A DNA stretch of 64,000 nucleotides from Caldilineaceae bacterium (GTDB lineage Bacteria; Chloroflexota; Anaerolineae; Caldilineales; Caldilineaceae). Below are positions 43,158-52,594 of the stretch, one piece after another. The stretch is from assembly GCA_022842065.1 (NCBI GenBank), contig JALHQH010000048.1:1-64000 (forward strand), given 5' to 3'. Under the pieces are notes generated by a model. It was not told the DNA's origin. It saw nothing but the letters and a program-made list of their open reading frames with translations, and searched no databases. The position numbers were made by a program, and so were the translations under genes. How positions within the stretch are numbered: position 1 is the stretch's first letter; each line of letters starts with the position of its first letter.

Positions 43158-44138
43158 CCGCATCATCCGCAAGATGGCGGCGATCATATTATCTTTCCAG
43201 GGTAGAATCTCGGCCTCCAGCTCTTTGGAGACAGGGATCGAAACGGGGGCCATACCCAGGCGACGGGCTGGTTGTTTGAGCAGATGGGGCGCTTCCTCGT
43301 AGATGCGCGCCACGATCTCGCCACCGATGCCACAGTTCGACTGTGACTCGTGAACGGCTAGCAAACGCCCCGTCTTGGCGACCGAGGTGTAGACCGTCTC
43401 CATATCCAGAGGGACGATGCTCCGCAGATCGATCACTTCGAGCTCGATGCCATGTTTTTCAGAGAGCTCGTTCGCCGCTTCCAGGGCCTGCAACAGACAG
43501 TAGCTAAAGGTCACCAGCGTGAGATCGCTGCCTTCACGCTTGACATCGGCCTTGCCAATGGGCACCACATAATTCTCGTTGGCATCAGGTAACTGCCCGC
43601 GCGTAAAATAGAGCATCTTGTGCTCTAGAAAGACGACGGGGTTGGGATCGCGAATCGCGGCGACCAATAGCCCCTTGGCATCATAGGGGGTCGCAGGTGC
43701 CACAACTTTGATGCCGGGGAATTGGGCAAAGGTGCTGTCAACACATTGGCTGTGTTGGGAGCCATAGCTCTTCCCACCACCATGTTGACCGCGAATCACC
43801 AACGGCACATTGACCACGCCGCCGGTCATATAATGCATTTTCGCCGCCTGATTAAAAATCTGGTCGGCACAGACCATAAAGAAGTCCATATACATCAGCT
43901 CGACCACGGGACGCAAGCCAACCATCGCCGCGCCAACCGCCATCCCCATAAAGCCTTGCTCGCTAATGGGAGTGTCGATTACCCGATTGGCCCCAAATTC
44001 CTCATATAGATTGCGGGTGACGCGGAAAAGGCCGCCATAGCGGCCCACATCCTCACCCATCATAAAGACGCTCTCATCACGCCGCATTTCGTCTTTAATT
44101 GCTTCATTTACTGCTTGAATATAAGTCGTCGTACGCAT
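43155..44138 (-). CDS. pdhB: Pyruvate (2-oxo acid) dehydrogenase E1 beta subunit
   Basis: 327 residues, the normal size for E1 beta. [28 protein letters not shown] opens the pyrimidine-binding domain with the conserved Glu; [30 protein letters not shown] and [16 protein letters not shown] are family blocks, and the C-terminal transketolase domain holds [17 protein letters not shown] and [14 protein letters not shown]. With the alpha subunit it decarboxylates the 2-oxo acid and loads the E2 lipoyl arm. It lies 64 bp after pdhA. Confidence 0.93.
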   Translation of the reverse strand: MRTTTYIQAVNEAIKDEMRRDESVFMMGEDVGRYGGLFRVTRNLYEEFGANRVIDTPISEQGFMGMAVGAAMVGLRPVVELMYMDFFMVCADQIFNQAAKMHYMTGGVVNVPLVIRGQHGGGKSYGSQHSQCVDSTFAQFPGIKVVAPATPYDAKGLLVAAIRDPNPVVFLEHKMLYFTRGQLPDANENYVVPIGKADVKREGSDLTLVTFSYCLLQALEAANELSEKHGIELEVIDLRSIVPLDMETVYTSVAKTGRLLAVHESQSNCGIGGEIVARIYEEAPHLLKQPARRLGMAPVSIPVSKELEAEILPWKDNMIAAILRMMR

Positions 44139-44202
44139 TTATATAAAATTTCCTCGATTGAAATGTTGTGCTGCTAGCCAGGATAGTTGATGACCGTCCC
44201 AC

Positions 44203-45291
44203 TTACACCGCATAGACATCCGTATAAGCTTCAGCACGATCCGGCCAGGCGCTGGTTTGCGCAAATTCGACCGCTTCTTCGATATCGCCATCAACATCGG
44301 ATTCGATACTGCTGAGGGTGGCCGCTTCTACCCCGCGTTCGAGTAGGCGGTTGCGCAGCACATTGATCGGCTCGTACTCCCGCTGCATCTCAATCTCTGC
44401 CTTATCGCGATAGGTCTCTAGATCGCCGGACATGTGGCCGGCGAGGCGATAGGTAATACCTTCAATAAAGGTGGGGCCTTCGCCCTTACGGGCGCGCGCC
44501 GCCGCGTCACTGACGGCCTGATAAACGACTTCAACATCATTGCCATTGATCTGCACGGCGTGCATGCCATAGGCTTCGGCAAATTTATACAGATGTTCCA
44601 CCGACGAGGTCCGGCTGATCGGGGTCATCTCGGAATAACGGTTATTTTCACAGTAGAAGATCACGGGCAGCGACCACTTCTGCGCCATGTTAAAGGTTTC
44701 GTGCATCAACCCCTGATAAATTGCGCCATCGCCAAAAAAGGTGATCGCGATCCGATCTTCGCCACGGATTTTGCTCGCCAACGCCATGCCAGCCGCCTGG
44801 GGCACCTGGGCACCGACAATGCCATTGGCTCCCATCAACCCAAGGGATGGATCGATAAAGTGCATGGAACCACCTTTGCCCTTGGCAAAACCGGTGGCCT
44901 TGCCCAACACTTCGGCAATAGCGCGGCCGGCATTCATCCCACGGGCCAACGAATGATGGTGACCGCGGTAGGTGCAGGTGAGGTAGTCATCCGGGCGCAA
45001 AGCCGCGGCTGTACCAACGGCATTGGCTTCGTGCCCAATGGCGGTATGCATGGCCCCCCCAATTTTGCCTGATTCTGCCAATTGGAGCAGCGACTCCTCG
45101 ACGCGACGGATCAAAACCATGGTGCGGTAGAGGTCGGTGAGTTTATCCGTTGGAATTAATTCGGTGGCGGCACCTTCCCCCTTCTCAGCACTAGCGTGGC
45201 CATTGACACGGCCATGCAGGGCTTCGGTTGGGGGGACGCTGGCGTCCATTGAAATGATTCTGGCAGTTTCAACTGCGGCAGATGTGGTCAT
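44203..45291 (-). CDS. pdhA: Pyruvate (2-oxo acid) dehydrogenase E1 alpha subunit
   Basis: 362 residues. An extension of about 45 residues precedes [22 protein letters not shown], the normal family start. Motifs are [34 protein letters not shown] and the TPP motif [20 protein letters not shown]...ENN. The sequence [26 protein letters not shown] is typical of the pyruvate/acetoin group, so PDH (or acetoin dehydrogenase) is preferred over branched-chain. It is first in the pdhABC operon and divergent from the pyruvate:ferredoxin oxidoreductase genes. Confidence 0.92.
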   Translation of the reverse strand: MTTSAAVETARIISMDASVPPTEALHGRVNGHASAEKGEGAATELIPTDKLTDLYRTMVLIRRVEESLLQLAESGKIGGAMHTAIGHEANAVGTAAALRPDDYLTCTYRGHHHSLARGMNAGRAIAEVLGKATGFAKGKGGSMHFIDPSLGLMGANGIVGAQVPQAAGMALASKIRGEDRIAITFFGDGAIYQGLMHETFNMAQKWSLPVIFYCENNRYSEMTPISRTSSVEHLYKFAEAYGMHAVQINGNDVEVVYQAVSDAAARARKGEGPTFIEGITYRLAGHMSGDLETYRDKAEIEMQREYEPINVLRNRLLERGVEAATLSSIESDVDGDIEEAVEFAQTSAWPDRAEAYTDVYAV

Positions 45292-45763
45292 GAAAAAACT
45301 TCTCCTCCTATACTTACGCTGCTCTTTTTGTGAATATACTGTTTGAAAAGGGTAACTTCATCTCTCTCCAATAAAGTTACCAACTGCGTTTGCAAACAGT
45401 TCCCATTGTACGCTGACGACAGATCCTGAGTGAGACTTTTGCTTTTTGGCCAAAGCCAGTATAATTGTCTGTATTGTCTTTTCCAATTTCACCCGATATC
45501 CGACAAAGTGTACAAATTACTCTTACTATAGAAAGAACGTCGTTACCATAAGCGTAAATACATTGTTATCCGAGCGTTGCCGTTGCGTAAGAAGGGATCT
45601 CCCCATTAATCCGGCAAATTAAGCGCTCAGTGCTGAATCTATGCCCACAGGAAGTTATTTAATGGTAGTTTACACATTTTCGGGTGGTTAATCGCTAACT
45701 CAGTTTTTACGGTGAAATTTTCAACTTGCGTACGTTTTTTGCATTCAGCTGGAGGTGCTGATC
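45292..45763. promoter_or_regulatory. Divergent control region between pdh and por operons
   Basis: 472 bp, AT-rich in the middle. A TATAAT at 45460-45465 (plus strand) is a candidate -10 for por with a poor -35. GGAGG (45751-45755) is the por ribosome binding site. On the minus strand AGGAGAA lies just before the pdhA ATG. No clear operator palindrome was found. Both routes from pyruvate to acetyl-CoA start from here. Confidence 0.55.
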
Positions 45764-48151
45764 ATGAGTGATACCGGCAATGGTTCGACCGTTCGCTATC
45801 CTGGCATTCCAACGACAGCGGACGGCAGCGGCACGGTGAGCTGGGTGGAGACACATATCACCCAGGGCGCTTGTGCCTACCCCATTACCTCGTCAACGGT
45901 AATGGGTTCCAACTATGCGCAGGCCGTCGCCAACGGCCAGACCAATTTGTGGGGCGAAAAGCTCATCTTTATGGAGCCAGAGAGCGAGCACTCTTCCGCC
46001 TCCGCGGCCGAAGGGTTCGCCGTTGCCGGTGGGCGCGTCACCAACTTTACCTCCGGCCAGGGGCTGATCCTGATGAAGGAAGTGCTCTATGTCATTTCCG
46101 GCAAACGGTTGCCCGCGGTCTTTCACATTGGCGCCCGGGCGTTGACCAGCCAGGGGCTCAACGTCCACGCCGGCCACGATGATATTATGGGCGTCGCCGA
46201 TGTGGGTTGGGGGATGATTATTGGCAAGAATGCGCAGGCGGCCGGTGATTTGGCCTTGATTGCGCGACGCGCGGCGGAGGATACCCAGACCCCTTTCCTC
46301 AACTGCCAAGACGGCTTTCTCACCACCCACACGATTGAAAATGTGGTGCTGCCCGAGCCGGAGTTGATGAAGGAATTTGTGGGCAACCCGAACCAAAAGC
46401 TCACCAACCTGATGAACCCCAAGATCCCGATGATGTCCGGCGTGGTGCAGAACCAGGACAGCTACATGAAGGGCAAGATCGCCCAGCGCTACTTCTACGA
46501 CCGCGTCAAGCCGATCCTCAAGTCGGTGATGAACGAATATTATGAATTGACCGGCCGTCGCTATGATCTGGTCGAGTCGTATAAGATGAGTGACGCTGAC
46601 TATGCGATTGTCTGCATGGGCGGTATGGCCGAAACGGCCGAAGTGACCTGCGACTACATGCGCGAAGAGATGGGTTTGAAGGTCGGCGTGGTCCACGTCA
46701 CCAGCTTCCGCCCCTTCCCTGGCCCCGAAATTGTCGAGGCCTTGCGCAATGTCAAAGCCATGGCCGTGGTCGAACGGCTCGATGTGCCGCTGGGCCAGAG
46801 CAACCCCCTCACCGCCGAGATCAAGGCCGCTTTTGCCGACGCCTTGATCGGCACGCCAGAGTATCCACGTGTCCACCGCATGCCGGTGATCTACAGTGGC
46901 TCCGCCGGGTTGGGTAGCCGCGATGTGCGTCCGGGTGATTTTATTGCCATTGTCAAGAATATGATGGATGAAGGGGCCCGCTACTTTACCGTCGGCATCA
47001 CCCACCCATTGGCGCTGGACAGCAGCTATGATCCTGATGTGCGCCCGCCTGGCTCTTTCTCCATGCGTGGTCACTCGGTCGGTGGTTATGGTTCCGTCAC
47101 CACCAACAAGGTCATCGCCACCATTGTCGGCGACCTCTTTGACCTTTATGTACAGGCATACCCCAAGTATGGTTCGGAAAAGAAGGGGTTGCCCACCACC
47201 TATTATATGACCGCCTCCGAGGCGCCGATTCGCACCCACTCCGAGATGAACTTTGTCGAATTTGTGCCGCTCAATGATGTTAACGCCTTTAACACGAGCA
47301 ATCCACTCAAGGGCTTGCAACCAGGCGGCACCGTCTTTATGCAGGCCAGCCACACCGATCCAGCCCAAGCCTGGAGCCAGATTCCAGCCTATGCGCGGCG
47401 TATCATCCGCGAGAAAAAGCTACGCGCCCTCTACCTCGATGCCGCCGCGATTGCGCGCGAAGTCGCCTCGGTGCCGGATTTGCAGGTGCGTATGCAGGGC
47501 ATTGTCTTGCTGGGCGTCTTCCTCAAATCGACCCCCTTCCTGGAACGCCGGCATATTGATCAGGAGACGTTGATGGCCGGGGTCGAAAAGAGCCTGCGCA
47601 AATATTTTGGCAAACGCAGTGAACAGGTTGTCCAAGACAATCTCACCTGTGTGCGCCGAGGCTTTGCCGAGGTGCAGGAGATCCCCCAAAGCATCATTGA
47701 CCAGGATGCACCGGCGGTCAAGCAGCTGGGGACCCACACCGTCAACGATATCATGCATCATGGTGTGATCGCCTGTCGCCCCACCACCCCCTTGGCCAAG
47801 CTGGCCAAGGCGATGGATGAGCAACATGTCGGCGCGATTGTCGTGGTTGACAACGATGGCAACCTGCAAGGGTTGGTCAGCAGCACCGATATCTTACGGG
47901 CACGTGCCGCCAATGGCAACAAGAATGGTAACGGCAACGGCAATGGCCATCAGTATTGGGCCGATCTCGAATCCTCACAGGTGATGACCCAGAATGTGAT
48001 TACTGCCACGCCCACTGAATCGCTCAGCGACGCGATGCAGAAGCTGGTGACCAATCGCATTCATCGGCTGGTCGTCGTCGAACAGGAAAACGGTCACAAA
48101 CGCCCCGTCGGTATGGTCTCGGCGATGGACTTGACGCGGGTTGCGGCGTGA
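45764..48151 (+). CDS. porA: Pyruvate:ferredoxin oxidoreductase alpha-gamma subunit with C-terminal CBS pair
   Basis: 795 residues from the ATG at 45764 (GGAGG about 9 bases upstream; a GTG at 45755 is less likely). Residues about 15-400 are the pyrimidine-binding and middle domains of NifJ-type enzymes (THITQGACAYPITSSTVMG, MEPESEHSSASAAEGFAVAG, FTSGQGLILMKE, TSFRPFPGPEIVEAL). About 410-640 form the gamma domain (GHSVGGYGSVTTNKVIATIV). A new piece follows: two CBS motifs (about 658-795, VNDIMHHGVIACRPTTPLAKLAKA and SQVMTQNVITATPTESLSDA) with an Asn/Gly linker between. CBS pairs bind adenine nucleotides, suggesting energy control. Iron-sulfur and TPP parts are in the next gene. Confidence 0.87.
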   Translation: MSDTGNGSTVRYPGIPTTADGSGTVSWVETHITQGACAYPITSSTVMGSNYAQAVANGQTNLWGEKLIFMEPESEHSSASAAEGFAVAGGRVTNFTSGQGLILMKEVLYVISGKRLPAVFHIGARALTSQGLNVHAGHDDIMGVADVGWGMIIGKNAQAAGDLALIARRAAEDTQTPFLNCQDGFLTTHTIENVVLPEPELMKEFVGNPNQKLTNLMNPKIPMMSGVVQNQDSYMKGKIAQRYFYDRVKPILKSVMNEYYELTGRRYDLVESYKMSDADYAIVCMGGMAETAEVTCDYMREEMGLKVGVVHVTSFRPFPGPEIVEALRNVKAMAVVERLDVPLGQSNPLTAEIKAAFADALIGTPEYPRVHRMPVIYSGSAGLGSRDVRPGDFIAIVKNMMDEGARYFTVGITHPLALDSSYDPDVRPPGSFSMRGHSVGGYGSVTTNKVIATIVGDLFDLYVQAYPKYGSEKKGLPTTYYMTASEAPIRTHSEMNFVEFVPLNDVNAFNTSNPLKGLQPGGTVFMQASHTDPAQAWSQIPAYARRIIREKKLRALYLDAAAIAREVASVPDLQVRMQGIVLLGVFLKSTPFLERRHIDQETLMAGVEKSLRKYFGKRSEQVVQDNLTCVRRGFAEVQEIPQSIIDQDAPAVKQLGTHTVNDIMHHGVIACRPTTPLAKLAKAMDEQHVGAIVVVDNDGNLQGLVSSTDILRARAANGNKNGNGNGNGHQYWADLESSQVMTQNVITATPTESLSDAMQKLVTNRIHRLVVVEQENGHKRPVGMVSAMDLTRVAA

Positions 48152-48157
48152 GGAGGG

Positions 48158-48246
48158 GATGACAAGGTGACAAGGTGACAAGGTGAGTTCGTTTACCCAC
48201 TTCACCTTGTCACCCGGTCACCTTGTCACCCAGTCAACTTGTCATC
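48158..48246. repeat. Inverted tandem array (CACCTTGTCA type)
   Basis: Left units GACAAGGTGACAAGGTGACAAG (48161-48185), a short spacer, then the reverse complement TCACCTTGTCACCCGGTCAC (48202-48246). It fills the gap between porA and porB. The stem could separate or stabilise the two coding parts of the mRNA. Confidence 0.8.
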
Positions 48247-48300
48247 CGGTCGTAGCGCGGCAGTAAATTGGTATATCCCTACTAAAGAGGAGAGCTTACA

Positions 48301-50217
48301 ATGGGAAGTCCCATTTTCTTGATTGATGAAGAAGTCGATACGCTGAATCAAAAAGGCCAGGGCGGCAATGGCCAGAAGCAGAGCAACGGTTTTGACGAGT
48401 CGGTCTTTAAGCTGGATCTGGCCGCCTATAGCGCCGACTTTAACCAACGCATTGTCAATGCCTACAATGCCGGCGATGATGATTCGTTGATCGCTGACAT
48501 CAGTGTCGCCCGTTCGTTGATTCCGGCCGGGACCGGCGTCTATCGCGATTTTTCCTATATTGCGCCCGAGATTCCTGAGTTTAACAACGCCAACTGTGTG
48601 GGTTGTATGACCTGTGTCACCGAATGCCCGGATACGGCGATTTTGGGCAAAGTGGTGGAACCTTCGGTGCTCGATCTGGCCTTGGCCGAAACCGCGGACG
48701 ATCAGCGCGCCTGGTTGGGCCAACAGTGGGCGACGACCAACAAGTTCCACACCGTGCCGGAAAAGAAAGAGGCGGGCAGCGGCGGCTACTTTGGCATCTT
48801 TATCGACCCGACCAAATGTAAGGGTTGCGCCGAGTGTGTGCAGGTCTGCGCCGATCTGGGCTATAACGCCCTTGCCATGATCAAAAAAGAAGAAGAGACG
48901 GTGCCGCGCTATCAGCACGCCTGGAACTTCTATCGCAGTCTGCCCCAAACCCCAGAACGCTTCATCAGCGACCGCGTGCTCGTCGACATGATGTTGGCTG
49001 AGCGCAGTTTGCTCTATGTGGGTGGGGCCGGTTCGTGCGCCGGTTGTGGTGAAGCGACCGCGCTGCGCATGTGGATGACCGCCGTCGCCTTCCAAAGTGG
49101 CAAAGAGAATATCGGCATTATCAACTCCACCGGCTGCACCACCGTCTATGGCAGCACCTACCCTTACAACCCGTGGGATGTGCCGTGGACCAACTCGCTC
49201 TTTGAGAATGGCCCCACCGATGCGATGGGTGTGCGCGTCCGTTGGAACCAGATGGGTTGGGGCGACAAGCGCCTCTGGGTCATCGGCGGTGACGGGGCGA
49301 TGCTCGACATTGGCTTTGGCGCGTTGAGCCGCATGATGGCCAGCGGCTTGGACATCAAAGTACTGGTGCTCGATACCCAGGTCTATTCCAATACGGGTGG
49401 TCAATCCTCCACCGGCACCTTTACCGGCCAGAACACCAAGATGACCCCCTATGGCACCGAAGAAATGGGCAAGACCGAAGCGCGCAAAGAGATCGCCCAG
49501 ATCGCGATGATGCACCCGAATGTCTATGTCGCGCAGACGACCGCGGCGCACATGAATCACTTCTACCGTGTCTGTCTGGAGGCCAACCAATACCCCGGCC
49601 CCGCGCTGATCAGCGTCTACACCACCTGTCAGCCGGAACATGGCGTCGGTGACAATGAGGCCGCCCAGCGCGCCAAGATGGCCGTCGAAAGTCGCGCCTT
49701 CCCCCTGATGGTCTACGATCCACGCAAGGGCGAGACCGTACGCGAGCGCCTTGACCTCAAGGGCAACCCGAATGTCAACGAAGATTGGGCGCTGGATGTC
49801 AAGACCAAGCAGCCGATCACCTTTGTTGACTTTGCCCGTGGCGAAGGACGCTTTGTCAAACACTTTGACAAAAAGGGCAACGCCAGCGCGATGTTAGAAT
49901 CGGTGAGCAACGAGCGGCTGGCCAACTGGCGGATGTTACAGGACTTGGCCGGCATTCGCAAGAGTCCAGCCGAAGCTGCGGCCGCCCCAGCCGCCGCCGG
50001 TGGCAACAAAGCCGCCGAGCGCATTGCCCAGGCGAAAGCCGCCGCCGCTGCGAAAAATGGTGGGGCAGTGCCCGCCACCGCAGCACCAGTAGCAGAAGCC
50101 CCAGCCCCACCGCCAAGCGCGCCTGCTGCGGCCCCAGAGCTGAGCAGCAAGGCCGCCGACCGTATTGCGCAGGCCAAGGCCCGTGCCGCCGCCGCCAAGG
50201 CACAAGGGAATGATTAA
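48301..50217 (+). CDS. porB: Pyruvate:ferredoxin oxidoreductase beta-delta subunit
   Basis: 638 residues. The N-terminal ferredoxin domain binds two 4Fe-4S clusters (Cys99, 102, 105, 109 and Cys173, 176, 179, 183), with an insertion between them as in NifJ domain V. The TPP domain follows (GGAGSCAGCGEATALRMW with a further cluster-type Cys pair, GDGAMLDIGFGALSRMM, DTQVYSNTGGQSSTGTFTGQ). The last about 80 residues are an Ala-rich tail in which KAAERIAQAKA occurs twice, an odd coiled or disordered addition. With the previous gene it corresponds to NifJ cut in two. It oxidises pyruvate to acetyl-CoA and reduces ferredoxin. Confidence 0.92.
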   Translation: MGSPIFLIDEEVDTLNQKGQGGNGQKQSNGFDESVFKLDLAAYSADFNQRIVNAYNAGDDDSLIADISVARSLIPAGTGVYRDFSYIAPEIPEFNNANCVGCMTCVTECPDTAILGKVVEPSVLDLALAETADDQRAWLGQQWATTNKFHTVPEKKEAGSGGYFGIFIDPTKCKGCAECVQVCADLGYNALAMIKKEEETVPRYQHAWNFYRSLPQTPERFISDRVLVDMMLAERSLLYVGGAGSCAGCGEATALRMWMTAVAFQSGKENIGIINSTGCTTVYGSTYPYNPWDVPWTNSLFENGPTDAMGVRVRWNQMGWGDKRLWVIGGDGAMLDIGFGALSRMMASGLDIKVLVLDTQVYSNTGGQSSTGTFTGQNTKMTPYGTEEMGKTEARKEIAQIAMMHPNVYVAQTTAAHMNHFYRVCLEANQYPGPALISVYTTCQPEHGVGDNEAAQRAKMAVESRAFPLMVYDPRKGETVRERLDLKGNPNVNEDWALDVKTKQPITFVDFARGEGRFVKHFDKKGNASAMLESVSNERLANWRMLQDLAGIRKSPAEAAAAPAAAGGNKAAERIAQAKAAAAAKNGGAVPATAAPVAEAPAPPPSAPAAAPELSSKAADRIAQAKARAAAAKAQGND

Positions 50218-50516
50218 CAATTAGATGATTAGGTGATTGGTGATTCGTCATTAGCGCAGTGGGATTAACGACCAACCCCACCCCAGCCCTCCCCTGTTAA
50301 GGGAGGGAGCCGTTGGTTCGACAATGGAAGCCTTTGCCGTTGTCCCTTCATCGTTCCTCCCCAGACTGGGGAGGTTAGGAGGGGGTTGGTCGTTAATCCT
50401 GCTGTCCTTCGGAGGATGCGTCACTTTTTAAGCGAACGGAACAGGCTATAATCAGCGCTGCCTGGGACGGGTGCAAGTGATCACGAATCACGAATCACCT
50501 AATTACCCATCACCAA
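50218..50516. repeat. Nested inverted repeats between porB and osmC
   Basis: Outer arms: GATTAGGTGATTGGTGATTC (about 50228) against GAATCACGAATCACCTAATT (about 50485). Inner arms: GGGATTAACGACCAACCCC (50261) against GGGGTTGGTCGTTAATCC (50382). The innermost part has CCCTCCCCTGTTAAGGGAGG and CCCCAGACTGGGG hairpins. The CCTCCCC/GGGGAGG core recurs at 52440-52575 and 55498-55540. Confidence 0.75.
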
Positions 50517-50544
50517 CTTCCACACACCAAAGGAGAGATCACAA

Positions 50545-50967
50545 ATGGCAGTCAGCAAATCTGAAGCAACCTGGCAGGGCACGCTCAAAGAAGGCGCCGG
50601 TACGATGAAAGTCGGCCCCGGTCACTATGAAGGGCCATTCACCTTCAAATCGCGCTTTGAAGAGGGCGCGGGCACCAATCCCGAAGAGTTGATTGGGGCA
50701 GCGCATGCCGGCTGCTTCTCCATGTTCCTCTCGGCGTTGCTCACCAACAATGGTTTTACCCCCACGCGCGTCCACACCACCGCCACCGTTCACCTGGGCG
50801 CGGGGCCGGCGATCACTAAGATCGAGCTGAACAGCGAAGCCGAAGTACCAGGGTTGGATGCGGCCAAGTTGGATGAACTGGCCGCGCAGGCCAAAGCCAA
50901 CTGCCCCGTCTCCAAGGCGCTAGCCGGCGTTAGCGAGATCACGATGGATGTCAAGTTAGTTGGCTAA
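50545..50967 (+). CDS. osmC: OsmC-type peroxiredoxin
   Basis: 140 residues of the OsmC subfamily, which reduce organic hydroperoxides. The peroxidatic Cys57 is in [15 protein letters not shown] and the resolving Cys120 in [12 protein letters not shown]. The opening [18 protein letters not shown] and [18 protein letters not shown] are classic OsmC rather than Ohr. AAAGGAGAG lies 9 nt before the ATG. It forms a dimer in the cytoplasm and relies on a lipoylated protein for reduction in some species; the E2 lipoyl domain encoded nearby is only a possible link. Confidence 0.92.
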   Translation: MAVSKSEATWQGTLKEGAGTMKVGPGHYEGPFTFKSRFEEGAGTNPEELIGAAHAGCFSMFLSALLTNNGFTPTRVHTTATVHLGAGPAITKIELNSEAEVPGLDAAKLDELAAQAKANCPVSKALAGVSEITMDVKLVG

Positions 50968-50999
50968 TTTGCCCTAACCCAAAATTTAAGGCTATACTC

Positions 51000-51034
51000 A
51001 AACCCGAGTTGCTTTCGCGTAACTCGGGTTTTCT
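51000..51034 (+). terminator. Intrinsic terminator of osmC
   Basis: An 11-bp perfect stem (A-AACCCGAGTT with AACTCGGGTT-T) around a 10-nt loop, followed by TTCT. It begins 33 bp after the stop. Confidence 0.85.
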
Positions 51035-51043
51035 GTATCATTC

Positions 51044-51115
51044 AAGGCTTTCTGGTGTTCCCGGTGTAGGGGCACGACATGTCGTGCCCCTACACCGGGA
51101 ACACCAGAAAGCCTT
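51044..51115. repeat. Perfect 72-bp palindrome
   Basis: Every base of 51044-51079 pairs with 51080-51115, with no loop: 36-bp arms centred on GACATGTC. The inner part GTAGGGGCACGACATGTCGT resembles the dispersed (G)TAGGGGC palindromes seen in many genomes; a related half, GTAGGGGCGCAGACGG on the minus strand, lies at 2283-2312 inside the tnpB element. It sits between the osmC terminator and the next gene. Confidence 0.9.
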
Positions 51116-51143
51116 ATAACCTAAACACCACTCACGATTAAGC

Positions 51144-52352
51144 ATGCCAGAAAACAAGTACCACACCACACTACCCAATACTACCCAAACGGTTCATGCC
51201 GGTGAACGGCGCTTCCGCGCCCACCACAGCCTCACCGTACCGATTGTGCAGACTTCGGTCTATACTTTTGACAAGACGGCGGATCTGGTCAACTATTTTG
51301 AAGAGCACATGTTTTGGGATGAGGTCGAGCGCGAGGAGTATGGCCGCTATGGCAACCCAACGGTGCGGGCGGTGGAAGCCAAGTTGGCGGCGCTGGAAGG
51401 GGCGGATGACGCCGTGCTGCTGAGCAGTGGCATGGCCGCGGTGACCAATACGCTATTGTTGCTCTTGAAACAGGGCGACCATCTGCTGCTCACCGATGAT
51501 TGTTACCACCAGACGCGCGAGTTCTGTCAACGCTTTTTGCCGCGCCTGGGCATTGAAAGCACGATTGTGCCCTGTGGTGATTGTGTGGCGCTCGAAGCGG
51601 CGATTCAGCCCAACACCCGGCTGATTTACACTGAATCGCCCACCAATCCCTTTATGCGCTGTGTGGACTACGCCGCGCTGGTGGCGATTGCCAAACGGCA
51701 CGATCTGATCACCGCCGTCGATGCCACTTTTGCCACGCCGGTCAACTGTCGCCCGCTCGCCTTTGGCATCGATATTGTGATCCACAGCCTGACCAAATAT
51801 CTGGGCGGCCACAATGATCTGATGGCCGGGGCGGTGGTTGGTTCTTTTGCACAGATGACCCGCTTACGGCAAGCGCAGGCGATGCTGGGCAGTATCGCCG
51901 ATCCCCATGGTGCCTACCTGATGTTGCGCGGGATCAAGACCTTGGGGCTGCGTATGGCCCAACATAACCAGAACGGGTTGGCGGTCGCTCGCTTTCTCGA
52001 AGATCAAGCCAAGGTGCGGCGCGTCTGGTATCCAGGGTTGGAGAGTCACCCGGATCATGCGCTGGCCAAGGCGACGATGCGTGGCTTTGGTGGGGTGGTC
52101 AGCTTTGAGATCGACGGCGATGGCGCATTGGCCCACCGCTTTATCGATGCGCTCAAGATCCCGACGATTGGGCCAAGTCTGGGCGGCGTCGAAAGTATGA
52201 TCAGCCCCCTGGCCGTCATGGGTTTTGCCAGCGTGCCCGAAGAGGAGCGCCTCGCCCTGGGCATCCGCGACGAGCTGGTGCGCTTCTGCATCGGCGTCGA
52301 AGATACCGATGATCTGTTGGCAGATCTGCAACAGGCGCTGGCGGCGATTTAA
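51144..52352 (+). CDS. Cystathionine gamma-synthase family PLP enzyme
   Basis: 402 residues of the Cys/Met metabolism PLP family. Lys218 in [20 protein letters not shown] binds the cofactor; [14 protein letters not shown] gives the Asp that contacts the pyridine nitrogen, and [17 protein letters not shown] and [18 protein letters not shown] give the Tyr/Arg phosphate site. [13 protein letters not shown] is conserved too. It could be a gamma-synthase, gamma-lyase or beta-lyase; family members cannot be told apart by motifs alone. No met or cys genes are adjacent. The ATG lacks a clear ribosome binding site and lies 28 bp after the 72-bp palindrome. Confidence 0.88.
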   Translation: MPENKYHTTLPNTTQTVHAGERRFRAHHSLTVPIVQTSVYTFDKTADLVNYFEEHMFWDEVEREEYGRYGNPTVRAVEAKLAALEGADDAVLLSSGMAAVTNTLLLLLKQGDHLLLTDDCYHQTREFCQRFLPRLGIESTIVPCGDCVALEAAIQPNTRLIYTESPTNPFMRCVDYAALVAIAKRHDLITAVDATFATPVNCRPLAFGIDIVIHSLTKYLGGHNDLMAGAVVGSFAQMTRLRQAQAMLGSIADPHGAYLMLRGIKTLGLRMAQHNQNGLAVARFLEDQAKVRRVWYPGLESHPDHALAKATMRGFGGVVSFEIDGDGALAHRFIDALKIPTIGPSLGGVESMISPLAVMGFASVPEEERLALGIRDELVRFCIGVEDTDDLLADLQQALAAI

Positions 52353-52435
52353 GTGATGACGACCGACGACTGCTGACTGACCACGGTCTTCCTATCTTAC
52401 TGATCCACTATTAGTACTTTTTAAGTAACTACCAA

Positions 52436-52575
52436 GCTACCCCCTCCTAACCTCCCCCTGGTAAGGGGAGGAACCGTTTCGAGGTCAACTGTTCCCTCCT
52501 CAAACTGGGGAGCGCGCCTAAAAGCGGGAACCCATTGGGTGCACTTCTAGGCGCGGGCGGGGTTAGTCGTTACCT
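52436..52575. repeat. CCTCCCC/GGGGAGG palindromic element
   Basis: TACCCCCTCCTAACCTCCCC with GTAAGGGGAGGAACC, then CTCCTCAAACTGGGGAG and, at the right edge, GGCGGGGTTAGTCGTTAC. The parts pair with each other in several ways and resemble the inner element at 50261-50399 in order and sequence. Within it GCGCCTA...TAGGCGC (52514-52554) forms a further inverted pair. Confidence 0.65.
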
Positions 52576-52594
52576 TTTTAGAAACAATACCCCT

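Noticed and set aside
45893..47368. 491-codon minus-strand open frame inside porA
   Set aside because: A shadow frame of a highly conserved, GC-biased gene; its His/Gly/Asp-rich composition is typical of such shadows.
48226..49863. 545-codon minus-strand open frame inside porB
   Set aside because: Antisense shadow of a conserved iron-sulfur and TPP enzyme, with no domain recognised.
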